From Mucidula mucida (taxonomy: Eukaryota; Basidiomycota; Agaricomycetes; Agaricales; Physalacriaceae), in assembly GCA_015501055.1 (NCBI GenBank), contig JADNYV010000060.1:1-64000 (forward strand): a stretch of 64,000 nucleotides of DNA, in the 5' to 3' direction. A program made the position numbers and the translations under genes. Position 1 is the stretch's first letter. Every line of letters begins with the position of its first letter. Below the pieces are notes generated by a model. It did not search any database. It had not been told where the DNA came from and saw nothing but the letters and a program-made list of their open reading frames with translations. Shown in pieces: positions 23,710 to 35,838 of this stretch.

Positions 23710-25255
23710 GTGGACTATATACCCTGTGGTGTTAAATGTGGATGGATCGGCTCATCCCATTCACCAAGGTCGTCTGCCGGCGGTTTCTCATTGGACTGAC
23801 ATTTTGTATGCTTTAGATCATTGTATTATTAGTACAGTTTGCGGAGGACGTGTACAACTAGTAGATTGTTTTGGACAATATGTTGCACGATGTTTAGTAT
23901 GTTTAGTGCGTTCCCAGAACTCAATGAGGGTATATCGGGCGAGTCGGGGTCGTACATGGACTCACTGGCATGTTCTGTTGTTCTACTGGAAAGCACTTGT
24001 TGACCTTCTTCACAGTTCCTAAAGTACTCAACTTGAGGGACACTTGCGGTCAGGTTTTGTTTGTTTGAATTATTCTGATGGCCGCTTGCGCGTGTCCGTT
24101 TGTGACAGACTGAGCACTCAACTTTTCCGGCACCTGATGGGTTGATTCTATATCGTTTCTGTTTGAGTCGTGTTTCGCGCTTTCCAGGGCGATTCGAGTC
24201 CTGTCCTGATCTGTTGCGCCAACGCTTCTCGGTATTGTGCATCGATCTGCTCACTGATAGCAGTGCGTGCCACCAATCAATTGGCTCCCATCACCCGCGA
24301 CAAGATGAAAGGTAGAGACATAGCATTTGAAGCAGTCTAAACACCATGGATTCCGTGGTATCATGAAGACGAGTACAGTCATTGTTTTCAAGGACAACGA
24401 GGCGACTAAGTTGACTTCCCCTTCCTCTACAAGGCAACTCATTATTGATCTTTACAGCCCAACTCCTATTCATATGACTATCTCCATACCCCCGCAACGA
24501 CGTCTGCGTCTCCGCACTCATGCGCGCTCCATTTTCTCAATTCCAGCTATGTCTTCACCGTCACGGGGATTACGACTCAGACCATTGGATCATATTGCAG
24601 AGGGGATCCTTTGTTGGCATGGATAGAGGTGTCTCGGCGGATCACACAAGACAAAAGACGATGAGTGTTGTTGTTCCACTGTCAGTGTCAGTGTCATAAT
24701 TTGATGTTCCGATTGATGGTTATCTTCGATATGTAGTGTTGAGCGCTTGGCAACAAGTCAATGAGATCTTTCGCTTCTTTCAAATCTTAAATTGGTGTCC
24801 GCGGACAGAGCGGTTTTGTGGCTGTGCGTACCCTTGTTTCCTCGCCACTACATTTGCAACGCCAGAGCCATGATACCCAACTGGGCTATACAAAGGAGAA
24901 TGGTGGCTTCTCACAACACTCTGAGCGACTGTGCCGTGCGCATTCTCTCTTGGTTCGCCATGGAGCCCATGGTGTACGGCCGCAAGTAGCCATTCAACCA
25001 CTTCTTCCCCTTTTCTTCCGTCAAGGCGGAACCCTTCAAATGACGACGAATGGGCCTTTTGCGCGCGTATCGGATCCGGAGGGATCAGAGATGGAAAAAC
25101 AGTGCACTGATGCATAACTACCTTCGGTGGCAGACGCAGCGAACTCGGGTACCGTTTCTCAATCGCACTCGCTCGAAGTTCATGGCCGGAGCCACTGTCA
25201 CTATGACATTGATGACCGGACAAATGACTTCGCGCACGCGATGTGTATCCTGGTG
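23710..25255. other. Intergenic, no gene recognised
   Basis: Open frames such as 24780-25223 minus and 23829-24254 minus overlap each other's antisense and show no domain. The right end is the promoter of the aldo/keto reductase gene. Confidence 0.4.
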
Positions 25256-25263
25256 TATATAAA
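25256..25263 (+). promoter_or_regulatory. TATA box of the aldo/keto reductase gene
   Basis: A consensus TATATAAA lies 85 bases upstream of the start at 25341. The leader between them contains a short CCACTA tandem run (about 25305-25326), an unstructured, A/C-rich 5' UTR of the type seen in well-expressed fungal genes. Confidence 0.6.
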
Positions 25264-25340
25264 GGGTGGCAGATGTAGCTGAAGATAACATACTTCCTCC
25301 AACACCACTACCACTACCACTACCACCTAAACACAGCAAT

Positions 25341-26559
25341 ATGGCCATTGGAATTACACGCAAAATCGGGACTGCGACTGTCCCCGCCATTGGGTTCGGC
25401 TTGATGGGATTGAGCCCGATTTATGGGAGCGTTCCCTCTGATGAGGAGCGATTCAAGGTTGGTCGTCTATCCACGGCTAGCCAACCTGCGCTGATTGTAT
25501 CAAGGTCTTGGACGCTGCATACGACGCGGGTTGCACGCTCTGGGACACCGCCGACGCGTACTACGATAACGAAGATCTCATCGGGAACTGGTACGCGTCG
25601 CCGCCTTTGTTCTGCTCGTCTTGCGCGATCTAATCATGACCAGGTTTAAAGCCAACCCCGGCAAACGCGAAAAGATCTTCCTGTCGACCAAGTTTGGTAT
25701 CACCATGACTGGCGCGCGGGGAGATCCCGAATACGTGAAGCAGCAGGCTAACATGTCGCTCAAGCGCCTGGGCGTCGACTATATCGATCTCTACTACCTC
25801 CACCGCGTGGATCCCAAGGTGCCTATTGAAGAGACGGTTGGTGCCATGGCGGAGCTTGTCAAGTTAGTCTATATATTTCTTTCTGATATAATCACCATCT
25901 GACATGATGTGTTACAGAGAGGGCAAGGTGAAGCAGATCGGTATCTCTGACTGCACCGCGGCTGGTTTGCGCCGTGCATACGCCGTGCACCCCATTGCCG
26001 CGCTCCAAATTGAATACTCGCCGTTCATGCTCGACACCGAACGCGAGCCGCTCAAGCTCATCCAAGCCGCGCGCGAACTCGGGGTGACCGTTGTCACGTA
26101 CTCTCCGCTCGGACGTGGTCTGCTCACTGGGCAGATCAAGTCGATCGACGACCTCGAGGCGGACGACTTCCGAAGGTCTATCCCCAGATTCGAGGGCGAG
26201 AATTTCAAGAAGATTCTCGGTCTTGTCGACGAGATCGGGGCTGTGGGTAAGAAGCACAACGCCACGCCCGGCCAAGCTGCGCTTGCATGGATTTTGGCGC
26301 AGGGAGAGGACTTTATCACCATTCCCGGCACAAAGAAGGTCAAGGTATAGACTTGCGTGCTTTATCAAAGCTACGGGATGTGCTAATGATGATGTTTCAG
26401 TATCTCTTGGAGAACGTGGGTGCCGCGAACGTCAAGCTCAGCCCCGCGGAAGTCGCAGAAATCAGGAAGGTTGCTGAGGAGACTGAGCTTCCTGGAGGCC
26501 GCTATGCCGATGGCTTTTTGCAGCTCACCTACGTTGATTCACCCGAGTTGAAGAAGTAA
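25341..26559 (+). CDS. Aldo/keto reductase (YakC / pyridoxal-reductase-like), 5 exons
   Basis: This is a predicted NADPH-dependent oxidoreductase with a TIM-barrel fold. Exons 25341-25457, 25505-25590, 25644-25862, 25918-26344 and 26401-26559 join to 335 residues with no frame break. The catalytic tetrad is visible: Asp in [15 protein letters not shown], Tyr in ADAYY, Lys in FLSTKFGI and His in [19 protein letters not shown]. Cofactor-binding features follow: [46 protein letters not shown] and the late [15 protein letters not shown] motif. Closest in pattern are fungal pyridoxine 4-dehydrogenase/AKR13-like enzymes; the substrate is not determined. A strong TATA box precedes it. A second, damaged aldo/keto reductase at 33.7 kb belongs to a different subfamily and is not a recent duplicate. 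Confidence 0.93.
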
Positions 26560-27014
26560 GCGGTTGGATGCAATTTGTACGATATAAACTACGCTATAGA
26601 TAATCTCTCTGTTACTGTATCACGAGTCATGACTTGATCAGAAAAACATATAATTTGGACAAGCCTCTGCTGCTTAAAGATTGCAAACACATGTGGCTGT
26701 GTAGGCTGCTCTTGACACTTGACCACCATCGCGCTCAGATCGCTTCCTCTAGTCTATTCATCTGACAAGCCTCAACTCTTCTCTGCAAACGGCCTCCCAA
26801 TACCTTGAAACATGTCCATTTCGGGTGGGATATGCGCGGTAACACCTCCGGTTTCAGCAAGCATTCAATATACCGACGCGACAAGGACGTAAGTTCAATA
26901 ATGCTCTCCTCGCGCGGTCTACCCAGCCCGCGTCTCTATCTCATAAAAGGCCCCAAGGCTTCACTCGTCTACCAAGTCATTGTGCTTTCTCAAGTTTCCT
27001 GATCATCATCGACA

Positions 27015-27777
27015 ATGCTCTTTCCACTTGTATTAGGGCTGGCCGCTGTGGTTCCCGCTTATGCCGCCGTAACCTGCGAGACTGTGCGCAGCGGTCCACT
27101 CAGTGCCAATCCCCTACTAGCTAGTATCCCACGAGACTCCAACGTCTCCTTGACTTACTCTTCGGTCGCGACTGCGTCCTTGATCGTTGGCGGAAACGAA
27201 ACGAGCTTCGACTTTGAGTCATGTTTGTCGTAGTACCGTTTAGAGCTTCAAACCACTGTACTTACTTCCATTTAGGCCAGAGTGACTTTACTGGGTATAC
27301 TCCGAGCACCAACAGCGCGGGTACCACAACGACGTACTACGGACACATCAGGATTTCTGGAACGCAGGACTGTTTGACGGTCCCTCTTGGCGCGTCAGCT
27401 GGCTCGCCGTTCTACATCTTGAACGACGCGTGCTCTGATATCGACGACCAGAGCCAGCTGACCCAGACCTGGGTACATCGTTAATTCGCCGTCTTTTCCT
27501 GATTGCTAAATCTTGACCTCCTCAGGTCACTCAAATTACTGACGGATACCCTGCTTATGCTACCTTCCTAGGACATACTAGTGAAGGTGGCACATACGAC
27601 AACAGCGGGCTGCGCTACTTTGCTATCGGCGTTGTACAGGAAAATGCATTGGACTATATAAAAGGTACGTCACTTATTTCGGGATGAGGTAACTGAATGA
27701 CTTTGGGGTTAGTTGAAGGAAGGGGCGATTATCTTCCAGAGCCTGCTGGTTCGATTTCCATGTCTTGGGATGCGTAA
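27015..27777 (+). CDS. Small secreted protein of unknown function, 4 exons
   Basis: Exons 27015-27222, 27276-27472, 27526-27664 and 27713-27777 give about 202 residues. The N-terminus MLFPLVLGLAAVVPAYAAV is a clear signal peptide with an Ala-x-Ala cleavage site. The mature part has N-glycosylation sequons (NVSL, NETS), Cys residues at CETV, FESC, QDCLTV and NDACSD that could form two disulfides, and a Thr/Ser/Gly-rich beta-type composition (GHIRISGTQDCLTVPLG, YATFLGH). It loosely resembles secreted basidiomycete proteins with a beta-trefoil-like repeat, but I cannot assign a family. It sits between an aldo/keto reductase and a secreted esterase on the same strand. The exon joins are all GT-AG and in phase. 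Confidence 0.8.
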
Positions 27778-27981
27778 ACCCTGCTTGTGTCTTCTATGTC
27801 ATTTGAATAAGCCTGAATTCATTATTGTGTGCAGCCTCACTTGCAGGTCAGTCCGACTCTCATCAGAACATTGAGGACGAGCAGCGTGCAGCGATCATGT
27901 GTCCTTCGCAAGATTATTATCCGCGTTTCTTCCGTCGCCTTATTCTCACTGAAACGGTCCGAGCCTAATGAAATCGTCCGT

Positions 27982-27987
27982 TATAAA
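27982..27987 (+). promoter_or_regulatory. TATA box of the CE16 esterase gene
   Basis: TATAAA lies 53 bases upstream of the start codon at 28035, in otherwise mixed sequence. Confidence 0.5.
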
Positions 27988-28034
27988 ACGGACGCAAGAC
28001 GGGAAGGCGCTTTTGCCGGGCCTTATCAACCACC

Positions 28035-29068
28035 ATGTCGTTCCTCCTCCAGCTCTCCACTCTCCTACTGGGACTCTCCACTTCCATTGCGGCGAAAGGC
28101 CTTAAACCTGGCCAACTCACCGACTTTGTGACGTTCGGGGACAGCTACACGGACGTCGTCAACGTCGGGGATGGTGGCGTCGCATGGCCGGTGTACGCTG
28201 CGGGGTACGCCAACCTCACGTTACACCCGTTCGCCAAGTCGGGCGGGACATGCTCCAATCTCCTCACGCCTCGGCCGTTTCCCTCAATCTTTCAGAGCCA
28301 GCTCCCTGCGTACTTTAACGCGAGTCTGGATTTGAACCCAAAGACGACGCTGTACACGCAGTGGATTGGGACGAACGATGTTGGGATCTACTCGCTGCTG
28401 ACGGGGAGCAATGCCGCTTCGATCGTGGACGTGACAGAGTGTATGATCGAGTGGGTGAAGGTGCTGTATAAAAAAGGCGCGAGGAACTTTTTGCTTCAAA
28501 ATGTATTTATGCCTCTTTTTAGATTACTCCGCTTAGGATGGTAATTTTTGTAGATGATTCCACTGCAGACGACGATCCTATACGCTCCGGATTCGTATCC
28601 AAACAAGTTTTTCAACACGGAGCGCAATACGACTCAGTGGACGGTGACGATTAGGGAGCTCGTGCTGTCGGGGAACAAGCTGAGCCAGATGATGCTTCAA
28701 GACGTGGCGCCTACTCTCCCTGGGGCTCATATTGGTTCGTCGACGTCTCTCCTTTAAAGCTAAAGCTCAAACCAATCCGCCATATAGGGATATTCGACTC
28801 TCACTCTCTCTTCCAAGACATGTACGACAACCCCGCAAAGTACCTGAACGGTACAGCGCCTCTCAACGTTACTGGCGCGGTGCTATCTTGCGTCTTTCCG
28901 CTGAACAGCGATGACGGGACGTGTACCCAGGTGAACGGGACGGACAGGGACAGTTATTTGTGGTGGGACGAGCTGCATCCGAGTGAACAGGCGGATAGGA
29001 TTGTCGCGAGGGAGATTGCAAAGACGATGACTGGCCAGGGGAGTCAGTGGGAGACGTGGATCAGCTAA
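28035..29068 (+). CDS. Secreted GDSL acetylesterase, carbohydrate esterase family 16
   Basis: This predicted exo-acting carbohydrate acetylesterase removes acetyl groups from plant hemicellulose oligosaccharides. Exons 28035-28502, 28554-28734 and 28788-29068 give 309 residues. A signal peptide (MSFLLQLSTLLLGLSTSIAA) is followed by the GDSL block VTFGDSYTDV with the nucleophile Ser, a SGGTCSN block with the oxyanion Gly, the WIGTNDVGIYSLL block with the oxyanion Asn, and the C-terminal WWDELHPSE with the catalytic Asp and His. Several NxT/S sequons agree with secretion. The frame is intact and the length is normal for the family. The gene suggests a wood- or litter-degrading life style but is not part of a visible CAZyme cluster. 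Confidence 0.93.
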
Positions 29069-29670
29069 ACATAGATTGTAGAATTAGGAACCAGAGCCAA
29101 CAGGGCAAGTTGCACAAATTGTGTTGTGTGTATGAGCCCGTTCAATCTCTTTCTCATCAGCTAGACCCGTCTGGACATACTTGCGATCAATACAATGGTA
29201 GACTCACTGCGACTTGACCTCCAACCACCAACCTGTAATTTCAAGGTTATTCGCGCTTTGCATCTGCGAATCTTCAAGGCAGTACACGATGTGATGCGGT
29301 ATGCGTTGCGCTCCTCAAATAAGAGCAAAGAACTTGGCTACCTCTGATGATGTGATTCTGGTTGTATAATAATCAGCTTCTTGTTGAGACAAATGCCATT
29401 AGTTGCCGTACAGTCACTAATAATCCACTCAAGGGCGTGGGTGTAGCTCGGGTACACACGTTGTCCAATGAGACGGATATCAAAGTACTCATAGAAAAGA
29501 AACCATCAATAGACACATTTTATACCTTTGCGAGATGTGGCGTGATTAAATCCAGATGTACGAATCAGTCAGTTTCTGTAATGGGAGTCAGATATCCAAG
29601 GAGTGTATGGGGTTTATAATTTACTGGATATAATTCTATGTCAATACTTCTATCCTTGATACTTGACTGC
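29069..29670. other. Intergenic between convergent genes
   Basis: The esterase (plus strand) and thioredoxin reductase (minus strand) genes end towards each other. The 0.6 kb between them is AT-richer and holds the two 3' regions; I see no gene. Confidence 0.5.
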
Positions 29671-30745
29671 TCACGCCTCTTCGCCCAATTCCTCTTCTTC
29701 GGCAATCAGCTTCTCGACCTCGAGAGCAGCCATACAGCCGCTACCTGCACTTGTGATGGCTTGCCTGTACCGCTTGTCCTGCACGTCACCAGCAGCAAAT
29801 ACACCCTTGACGCTCGTCTGAGTCGTTCCTGGTACGGTGATGATATAACCATCAGAATCCGTTTGTAGCTGCGAGCGCACGATGGAGGTGGCGGGTTCGT
29901 GTCCGATGGCATAGAAAAGGCCATTTACGGGGAGATCCTTTTCCTCGCCGGTGACAATGTTCTTGATACGAAGGTTCTTGAGTAGAGACCCATCACCTTG
30001 GCATTCAGTCGCAACGGTGTTCCAAAGTACGGTGACTTTGGGGTTGTTCAGTAAACGCTTTGCCATGATCTTGGATGCGCGAAGCTCGTCACGACGGACG
30101 AGGACGTAGACATGTGAACCGTATTTTGTGAGATCTAAATGGTTGAGTTGGATGAAACTAGATTGGAAGATCGCGACTTACAGGTAGCTTCTTCTGCTGC
30201 AGAATCGCCACCACCGATGACGGCGAGAGGTTTATTCCTAAAGATCGGTACGGCACCGTCGCACACGGCGCACGCACTGATACCGCTCTGCCAGTAGGTC
30301 GACTCGCCGGCAAGCCCCAGACGCTTCGCACTCGCACCGGTAGCAATAATCACGGTATCCGCCGTGTCTGGTTCACCATCTTCCTGCATCTCGCGCCAGT
30401 AGCGGAATGGTCTACGGGAAAGGTCAATCTTGGAGACGGTCTCCGTTATGATGTCCGTGCCAAAACGGACGCTCTGTTCGCGGAACTTGTCCATGAGCTC
30501 GGGGCCAAGGATGCCAGTGGGAAAGCCGGGAAAGTTCTCGACATCGGTTGTTGTGGTGAGCTGGCCGCCAGCGGCGAAGCCGTTGGCCATGAAGCCCTCA
30601 AAAAGGACGGGGTTCAGGTTGGCACGAGCAAGATAGATGGCGGCTGTGTGGCCGGCAGGACCAGAACCGATGATAACCTATCGTCAAGCTGGATAAGATC
30701 TGCTCGTAGAGTGATGCGATGATTACTTACTACTTTAGAATGCAT
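29671..30745 (-). CDS. Thioredoxin reductase (NADPH), low-Mr type
   Basis: This flavoenzyme reduces thioredoxin with NADPH and supports peroxide defence and ribonucleotide reduction in the cytosol and mitochondria. Exons 30745-30731, 30677-30182 and 30134-29671 join to 324 residues. The 15-nt first exon (MHSKV) completes the FAD dinucleotide-binding motif [19 protein letters not shown]. Next come [17 protein letters not shown], the NADPH site [12 protein letters not shown], the redox-active CAVCDGAVP (CxxC) and the C-terminal FAD site [20 protein letters not shown]. All catalytic features are present. It is a housekeeping gene and intact, which makes it a useful control against the indel-damaged genes further right. 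Confidence 0.96.
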
Positions 30746-33412
30746 CGAGGCTCGTGTGTTGGGCGTTTTTCTTTCGTATAAGGGTAGCGCTGCAAAAAGG
30801 TAGCGGCACCTAAGAGCGGGCAGGAGTCTATGGTAGCGGAACGTCGTGGTGGTTGCTAAGCGAGAGAGTGTCCTTTTATTTTCTCGACTTCGTCACACGT
30901 AGCTGAGCAATGAGACCACGTGATATGCCTGCGGCCCGATCAACGGCATTTTCGGGCGAGGCATGGCTCTCTCTTACTCCTCTCTACTCGCTCATTGGCT
31001 CTGTGCTCTTTAATCTAAGGCAAGGAGCAACGTTACACGAGTGTTACACCGCATATATACCACCTCGAATGGTCTGGTCTAGGCTTTTCAAGTACCCTCA
31101 CAGTCAACCATCAAGTAGATCACTATGCAGACACTGACCAAACACTTACAGTAACTTTGCTCATCACCATCACGGGCATGCATAACATGACATCCACTCA
31201 TGTTCCGCGACTGTCATCAATCGGTCACATTGAAATTCACACGTAACTTTGCAGCCGGCAGTTTCCGTCCCAAGCTATTCGTCGAGTCCTGCATTCATAT
31301 CTGATGATCGCGCTTGACGATATACCACGTCCTTAGAGCCTCGGATTTATCAAGAGTCTCGTCCAGGTCAGTCTAGTCATTTGGGCTACAAAGACTTCTC
31401 AGTGCCTGCTCGCATCAAAGGAAGCACAACGAAAACATATCTCACGGCATACGATAAGAGCTCGTCGTCTGATTAATGTTGACAGACGCGCTGTCTCCGA
31501 CCCAAGCCTGGTAGCTATGATTCATTTGACGTATAAATACCATAGGCTCGCATCACTTCCCCTCGTCGCCGGCTCCTCCGGACACGGCCTACCACAGCTG
31601 CCTTCCTTTCACCGTCTTGCCTTGGATCTACATCCTAGCCCTGCACATCTAATCAATGCTGTCACGGTGATTTACATGCGGGTCCAAGTTTGTTACCGCG
31701 TCTACATATTGCAGACGGCGAACGTCTATGATCCCGGCTGCCCCGGGTCTCCTACACTTGCACGGAGGACCCTGGATAATACAATAACATCGTTGATCCC
31801 AAAGTCGGACATGGAACGCAAATTTGCCCCAACCTGGAGGAAGTCGACATGGAGCTCTTTCCGCACGCCTACCTCATCCAGTGTACGGACATGGGCGAGG
31901 TGGTGAGAACCTCATCCAGGTGTCAGCTGGGTGTCGGACATGGTGTCAGCCACTATTGAGCGCTAGGATGTTGTTGGTCAGCGGAACTCTTCCAGCGGGA
32001 GGCCTTGCGGTTCGGGTGGCTCAGGCGATCGACTTGTTGTAGACAGCCGGAAAAATCTGAAAGGGTCATCTGACGGGAATTTGGGCGGACCTCATGCCAA
32101 GTCGGACATGAAGCGATTTTGGGCCACCTTGAGGGTCGGACAGAGGCTGCTGTCGGACATGAGGACGAATTTTAGAATTCGGATCAACGATGTCAGTGTA
32201 TTATCCAGGTCTTTGCACGGTTTCCTTCTGTTGAAACCTGTTTGGCATAGCAGACCTGGTGTACCTTGCTCTCCAAATATCATCAATGCCAGCCTCCGTC
32301 ATTTCATAAATCACTCCCGTCATCTTCGCATTTCCCTGTGGGAATGCCACGGACAAGGAACCCAATCCGACTACAAAACCCGCATTTCTGTTTGTTCCAA
32401 AAGGGCTGAGCGCACTAGCCACAGCCTGTGATGTATCTCCGAATGAATGTGGTCTGGCTTGAAATTTCGTCGCTTTCCCACCGGTGTTCGTAAGTCCACC
32501 GAGCTCCGTCTCTTAGGCGGTACAAGGCAAGTCGTGATGCTTTGTTTCAACGAGAACGAGGTCAGTGCTGTTCGCCCTTCCTTTGTTCACACTGCGGGTC
32601 GTTCGGCGCGAACGTCCTTGCGCTATTCTTCACGGGGCACCCTGGTACACTTACTCCACATAAGACTGCTTTACGTGCCGTGGAGACCATGGGATTGCGC
32701 AGGGGGTTTCAATTCGTCTTCTCCTGCGTCACTTGAGGTTCAGCGATACATTTGGAATTGCCTTCGCTGACAGAGCCGCGGCCGTGGCTATTTCCCGCCC
32801 GAATACTAGCGGTGAAATGAACGACTATGTGACGTGAGACCTATGTACAATTCCGGTTCATCATGATGCGTTCGAGGCAGTTCCAGTCGCCACAGAACAA
32901 ACGGAACACTGGCCATTTGATGTAAGAGAAGGAGGAGTATATTAATGCAGGCCGAGCCTTTTTAGCGACCGCTGTCAGCAGTACGGGATTCAAATATCGC
33001 CCCCCAACCTCGGCTATTCAAGTTATTCGCCGGCGTCCTCTTAAAACGCCTATCAGGATTCACATAGGAAACGTTCCTGGTGCAGCCCCGACATCGGTTG
33101 TTCATCTCCTAAACTCTTTCGGCCCTCGGTCTCTTCACTACTACCCGCCAAATTTCATTATTTTTTTCTGGAGAAAGACCCGTCGGAGTGAGGGAATGGC
33201 TCAAAGTTAACCGGCCTTTCTGACTTTGCTCTCCCACTTGTCCTCGTCAGTCCCCTATACTTTTGCCCTCCGTTGTTGACAGACTCCGTTCGATATGTCT
33301 GGTCATGTGTACGTGTTCTCTCTGTCCTTCCTATCCATGTACGCGGTATTGATACTGGGACCGTCAGGAATATGATGGACGATGTCCTAATCTCCCAACG
33401 TGAGCGATTCAA
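30746..33412. other. 2.7 kb non-coding region
   Basis: The first part is the promoter of the thioredoxin reductase gene. Beyond about 31.5 kb I find only short open frames, the dispersed GTCGGACA repeat and no domain. The region may hold decayed mobile or coding sequence. Confidence 0.45.
31804..32161 (+). repeat. Dispersed direct repeats of GTCGGACATG
   Basis: GTCGGACATG occurs at 31804, 31933, 32101 and 32152. The shorter GTCGGACA occurs again at 32134, and a one-mismatch form (GTACGGACATG) at 31883. All are on the same strand within about 360 bases. The spacing is irregular, so this is not a simple tandem array. Confidence 0.6.
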
Positions 33413-33667
33413 TTGACTTGCTTACCAGGGTTAAAAACTTCTCAAGTTCCTACACCACTCCTGCGATCCGCGCTCCGGGCCTTGGTTTCGCAGGGTGCGA
33501 ACGCTCAGAAAACCTTCGTCGAACACGTCCGGTCGCGGCTTCGTGAATCTGCTCCAGAATTTACGCCCGCGGTCGACCTTTTTAGGGACCAGAAGACCTC
33601 TACCGCGTTTTTGGCTTCGACGCGTTGTCTCTTCTCCAGTAAAATGGTCCAAGATTCATTGCCTTAG
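33413..33667 (+). other. Open frame upstream of the second aldo/keto reductase
   Basis: The frame encodes a protein-like segment (SALRALVSQGANAQKTFVEH, RLRESAPEFT) that may be a 5' exon of the gene starting at 33705 or the remnant of a separate gene. I recognise no domain, and the junction to 33705 is not explained by a clear intron. Confidence 0.25.
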
Positions 33668-33704
33668 TGGGTCGTTTAGTGTCGCGCCGTTCTTCTCTAA
33701 CTTG

Positions 33705-35456
33705 ATGTCTCGCTCAAGTCTCACACACTTTGTCAAGTCTATACCCGAAGCCAGTGTCAGTTGGTCCACCAACGATCCGACGGAGCTTACCCTTGACAAA
33801 GCTTGTGGCGACATCGTCCAGGCCGTTCAAGCTCTAAAGGAGTTACGACCCCGTCCTACTTGCGAACTTGAAACTCTACTCCTTCAACTCAGAGGAGCAC
33901 TGACAGGCTGCCAAGCGTACTGCTGCTCTAACGCGCTCACTTACCCTTTCACTCGTGCACTCCTTCAGGTCAATGACGTCTTGTTACTCTTCTTCCCTTC
34001 GACGAAGCTCGATCAGACCAGCGTCACTTCCGACCCCAGGATCGACATCTCGGTGGATTCTGCGGTTTCGCGGAGACTCGAGCATGTTCAACTCGGGCCC
34101 CTCAGGATACCCCGGCTCTTCAACGGACTATGGCAAATGTCCTCGCCAGCGTGGGGATCCGCGTCCAGCCACAAGCAAGTCGCAGCGCTCGGGGACCTCG
34201 TGCGCTTCGGCCTCCTGGCCACAGACATGGCCGATCACTACGTTCGTGATTGCAGGTTCTTCTTCGTGGTACAAGGATCGCTGATGATTTACGGTGATCT
34301 CAGGGTGACGCGGAACTCATCTATGGGTCCTTTAGGAATCGATTACCAGAGGACATTGGGAAGACGGTTATTGCTGCTACGAAATGGTGCGTTTTCGCGC
34401 CGCTCGAGGTCCCGTGACGCGTCAGTTCGTGCTTGATGCGGTCACGGAGCGCTCTCGGAGACTTGGAGGTTGCGTGGAACTCTTACAGGTAAGTTAAAGC
34501 CTATCTGCTGACTGACGGTGGACTGCACGCTGAATCTACGGCTTTACAGTTTCATTGGTTCGATGTGAGCTCCTTCCGTCGGGATTTCAAGTACCGTTTG
34601 GTCAAACTTCTTATTTTAGTACAACGACAAGGAGTACCTCGTGATACTGGAGGAGCTAGTGGCGCTTACCAAGAGTCATCCCCATCTTGTTTCCGCCATC
34701 GGACTATGCAACTTTGACACTGAACACACGCAAGAGGCATGCGATTACCTTATCGCCAAGACGGGAAACGTTGGTATCGTGTCTAATCAAGTTCAGGTCC
34801 GTGACATGTTCACTTTCTTTGAAGCCTTTCCACGACTTACGCGCGAGCTATATCAGTATTCACTCATCGATAGCCGGCCAAAAATCAAGATGGCCGCCGT
34901 ATGTGCGAAGTACGGAGTCAAATTATTGACGTACGGTTCATTCGTAAGTCCTTAGTTCATTCAATCCCTGTCTATTTGCACCATTGACGGTATGTGTCTA
35001 GTGCGGCGGCTTCCTATCCGGAAATGGCTGGGCGCTAAATCGCCCGACATCTATTCTGAATCGCAGGCTCTCACACCATCGCAACGCAAGGTCAGAACAC
35101 GTCGTAACGTTGACTTTGCTTCCCTGACGCATTTTTAGTACTTTGACATGATCATGACCTGGGGGTCATGGGCGGACCTTCAGCGGTTACTACAGACTTT
35201 GAAGGATATCGCCGACGTTCATGGAGTTGAGCTCAGTAACGTTGCTGCACGGTGGGTCTTGGACAGCCCGGAAGTGGGCGCGGTCATCGTCGGCACGCGT
35301 CTGGGAGTCTCTTCAAACGCAGAGTCCAACTTGAAGGTGTTCAGTTTCGAGCTGACACCTGAAGATACCCAGCGGATCGATGCTATTGCACTTGGCGCGC
35401 ATCTCCAGGGACTCTATGAGAAGATTGGGGATTGCGGTCATGAGTACAGACATTAA
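33705..35456 (+). pseudogene. Aldo/keto reductase with N-terminal extension and two frame breaks
   Basis: The C-terminal part is an NADP-dependent oxidoreductase of the aldo/keto reductase superfamily, with PRLFNGLWQMSSPAWG, FGLLATDMADHY, GDAELIYGSFRNRLPED, AATKWCVF, LLQFHWFDYNDKEYL, SAIGLCNFDTEH, LTYGSFCGGFLS and GAVIVGTRLGVSSNAESN. About 128 codons precede the barrel (33705-34090) and do not belong to the usual fold. At least five introns join well, but two one-base deficits break the frame. One is at 34411-34417, where CCCGTGA puts a stop into EVP-VTRQFVLDAV. The other is near 35031-35035, where GGAAATGG lacks one A before WLGAKSPDIYSES. Each lies in a short homopolymer. Either this is a young pseudogene or the assembly lost two bases. 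Confidence 0.75.
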
Positions 35457-35838
35457 CTATGAAAGTACTAGCGGGATTTTATTCGTATTGTATTGCTCAC
35501 TCCAAATGTTCACACCACTACACTACATCATTGATATATAGTAATCTATCTAAGTATTCCATAACAAAACACCGGTCTGGAGCGTCGTAGGCAATTGGGC
35601 GTAACGTGGTTGTGGCGCAGACCATCCGCTTTGCGTCTAGCGCGAACGACAACTTCCTTGGCAGCGATAAAATCAGTGGCGGGGGGGCGATCCGCTTTGC
35701 AACCCGGTAAACAATCAAGTAGCATGATAGGCATTGAGAAGAATGCTAGTATTCATCAGGTGCCAGATTATCTCTGCCAAACCGGTCAATTGTGTATAGG
35801 CCGATTCCAAGCTTGTCTTTCAACCTCAACGTCGAACT

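Noticed and set aside
24780..25223. 147-codon minus-strand open frame
   Set aside because: Overlaps the promoter of the aldo/keto reductase and several antisense frames; no domain.
31500..33000. Intact mobile element
   Set aside because: No terminal repeats, no transposase, reverse transcriptase or integrase motifs seen on either strand.
25341..35456. Secondary-metabolite cluster built on the two aldo/keto reductases
   Set aside because: They belong to different subfamilies and lie with a thioredoxin reductase, an esterase and a long gap between; no core synthase is present.
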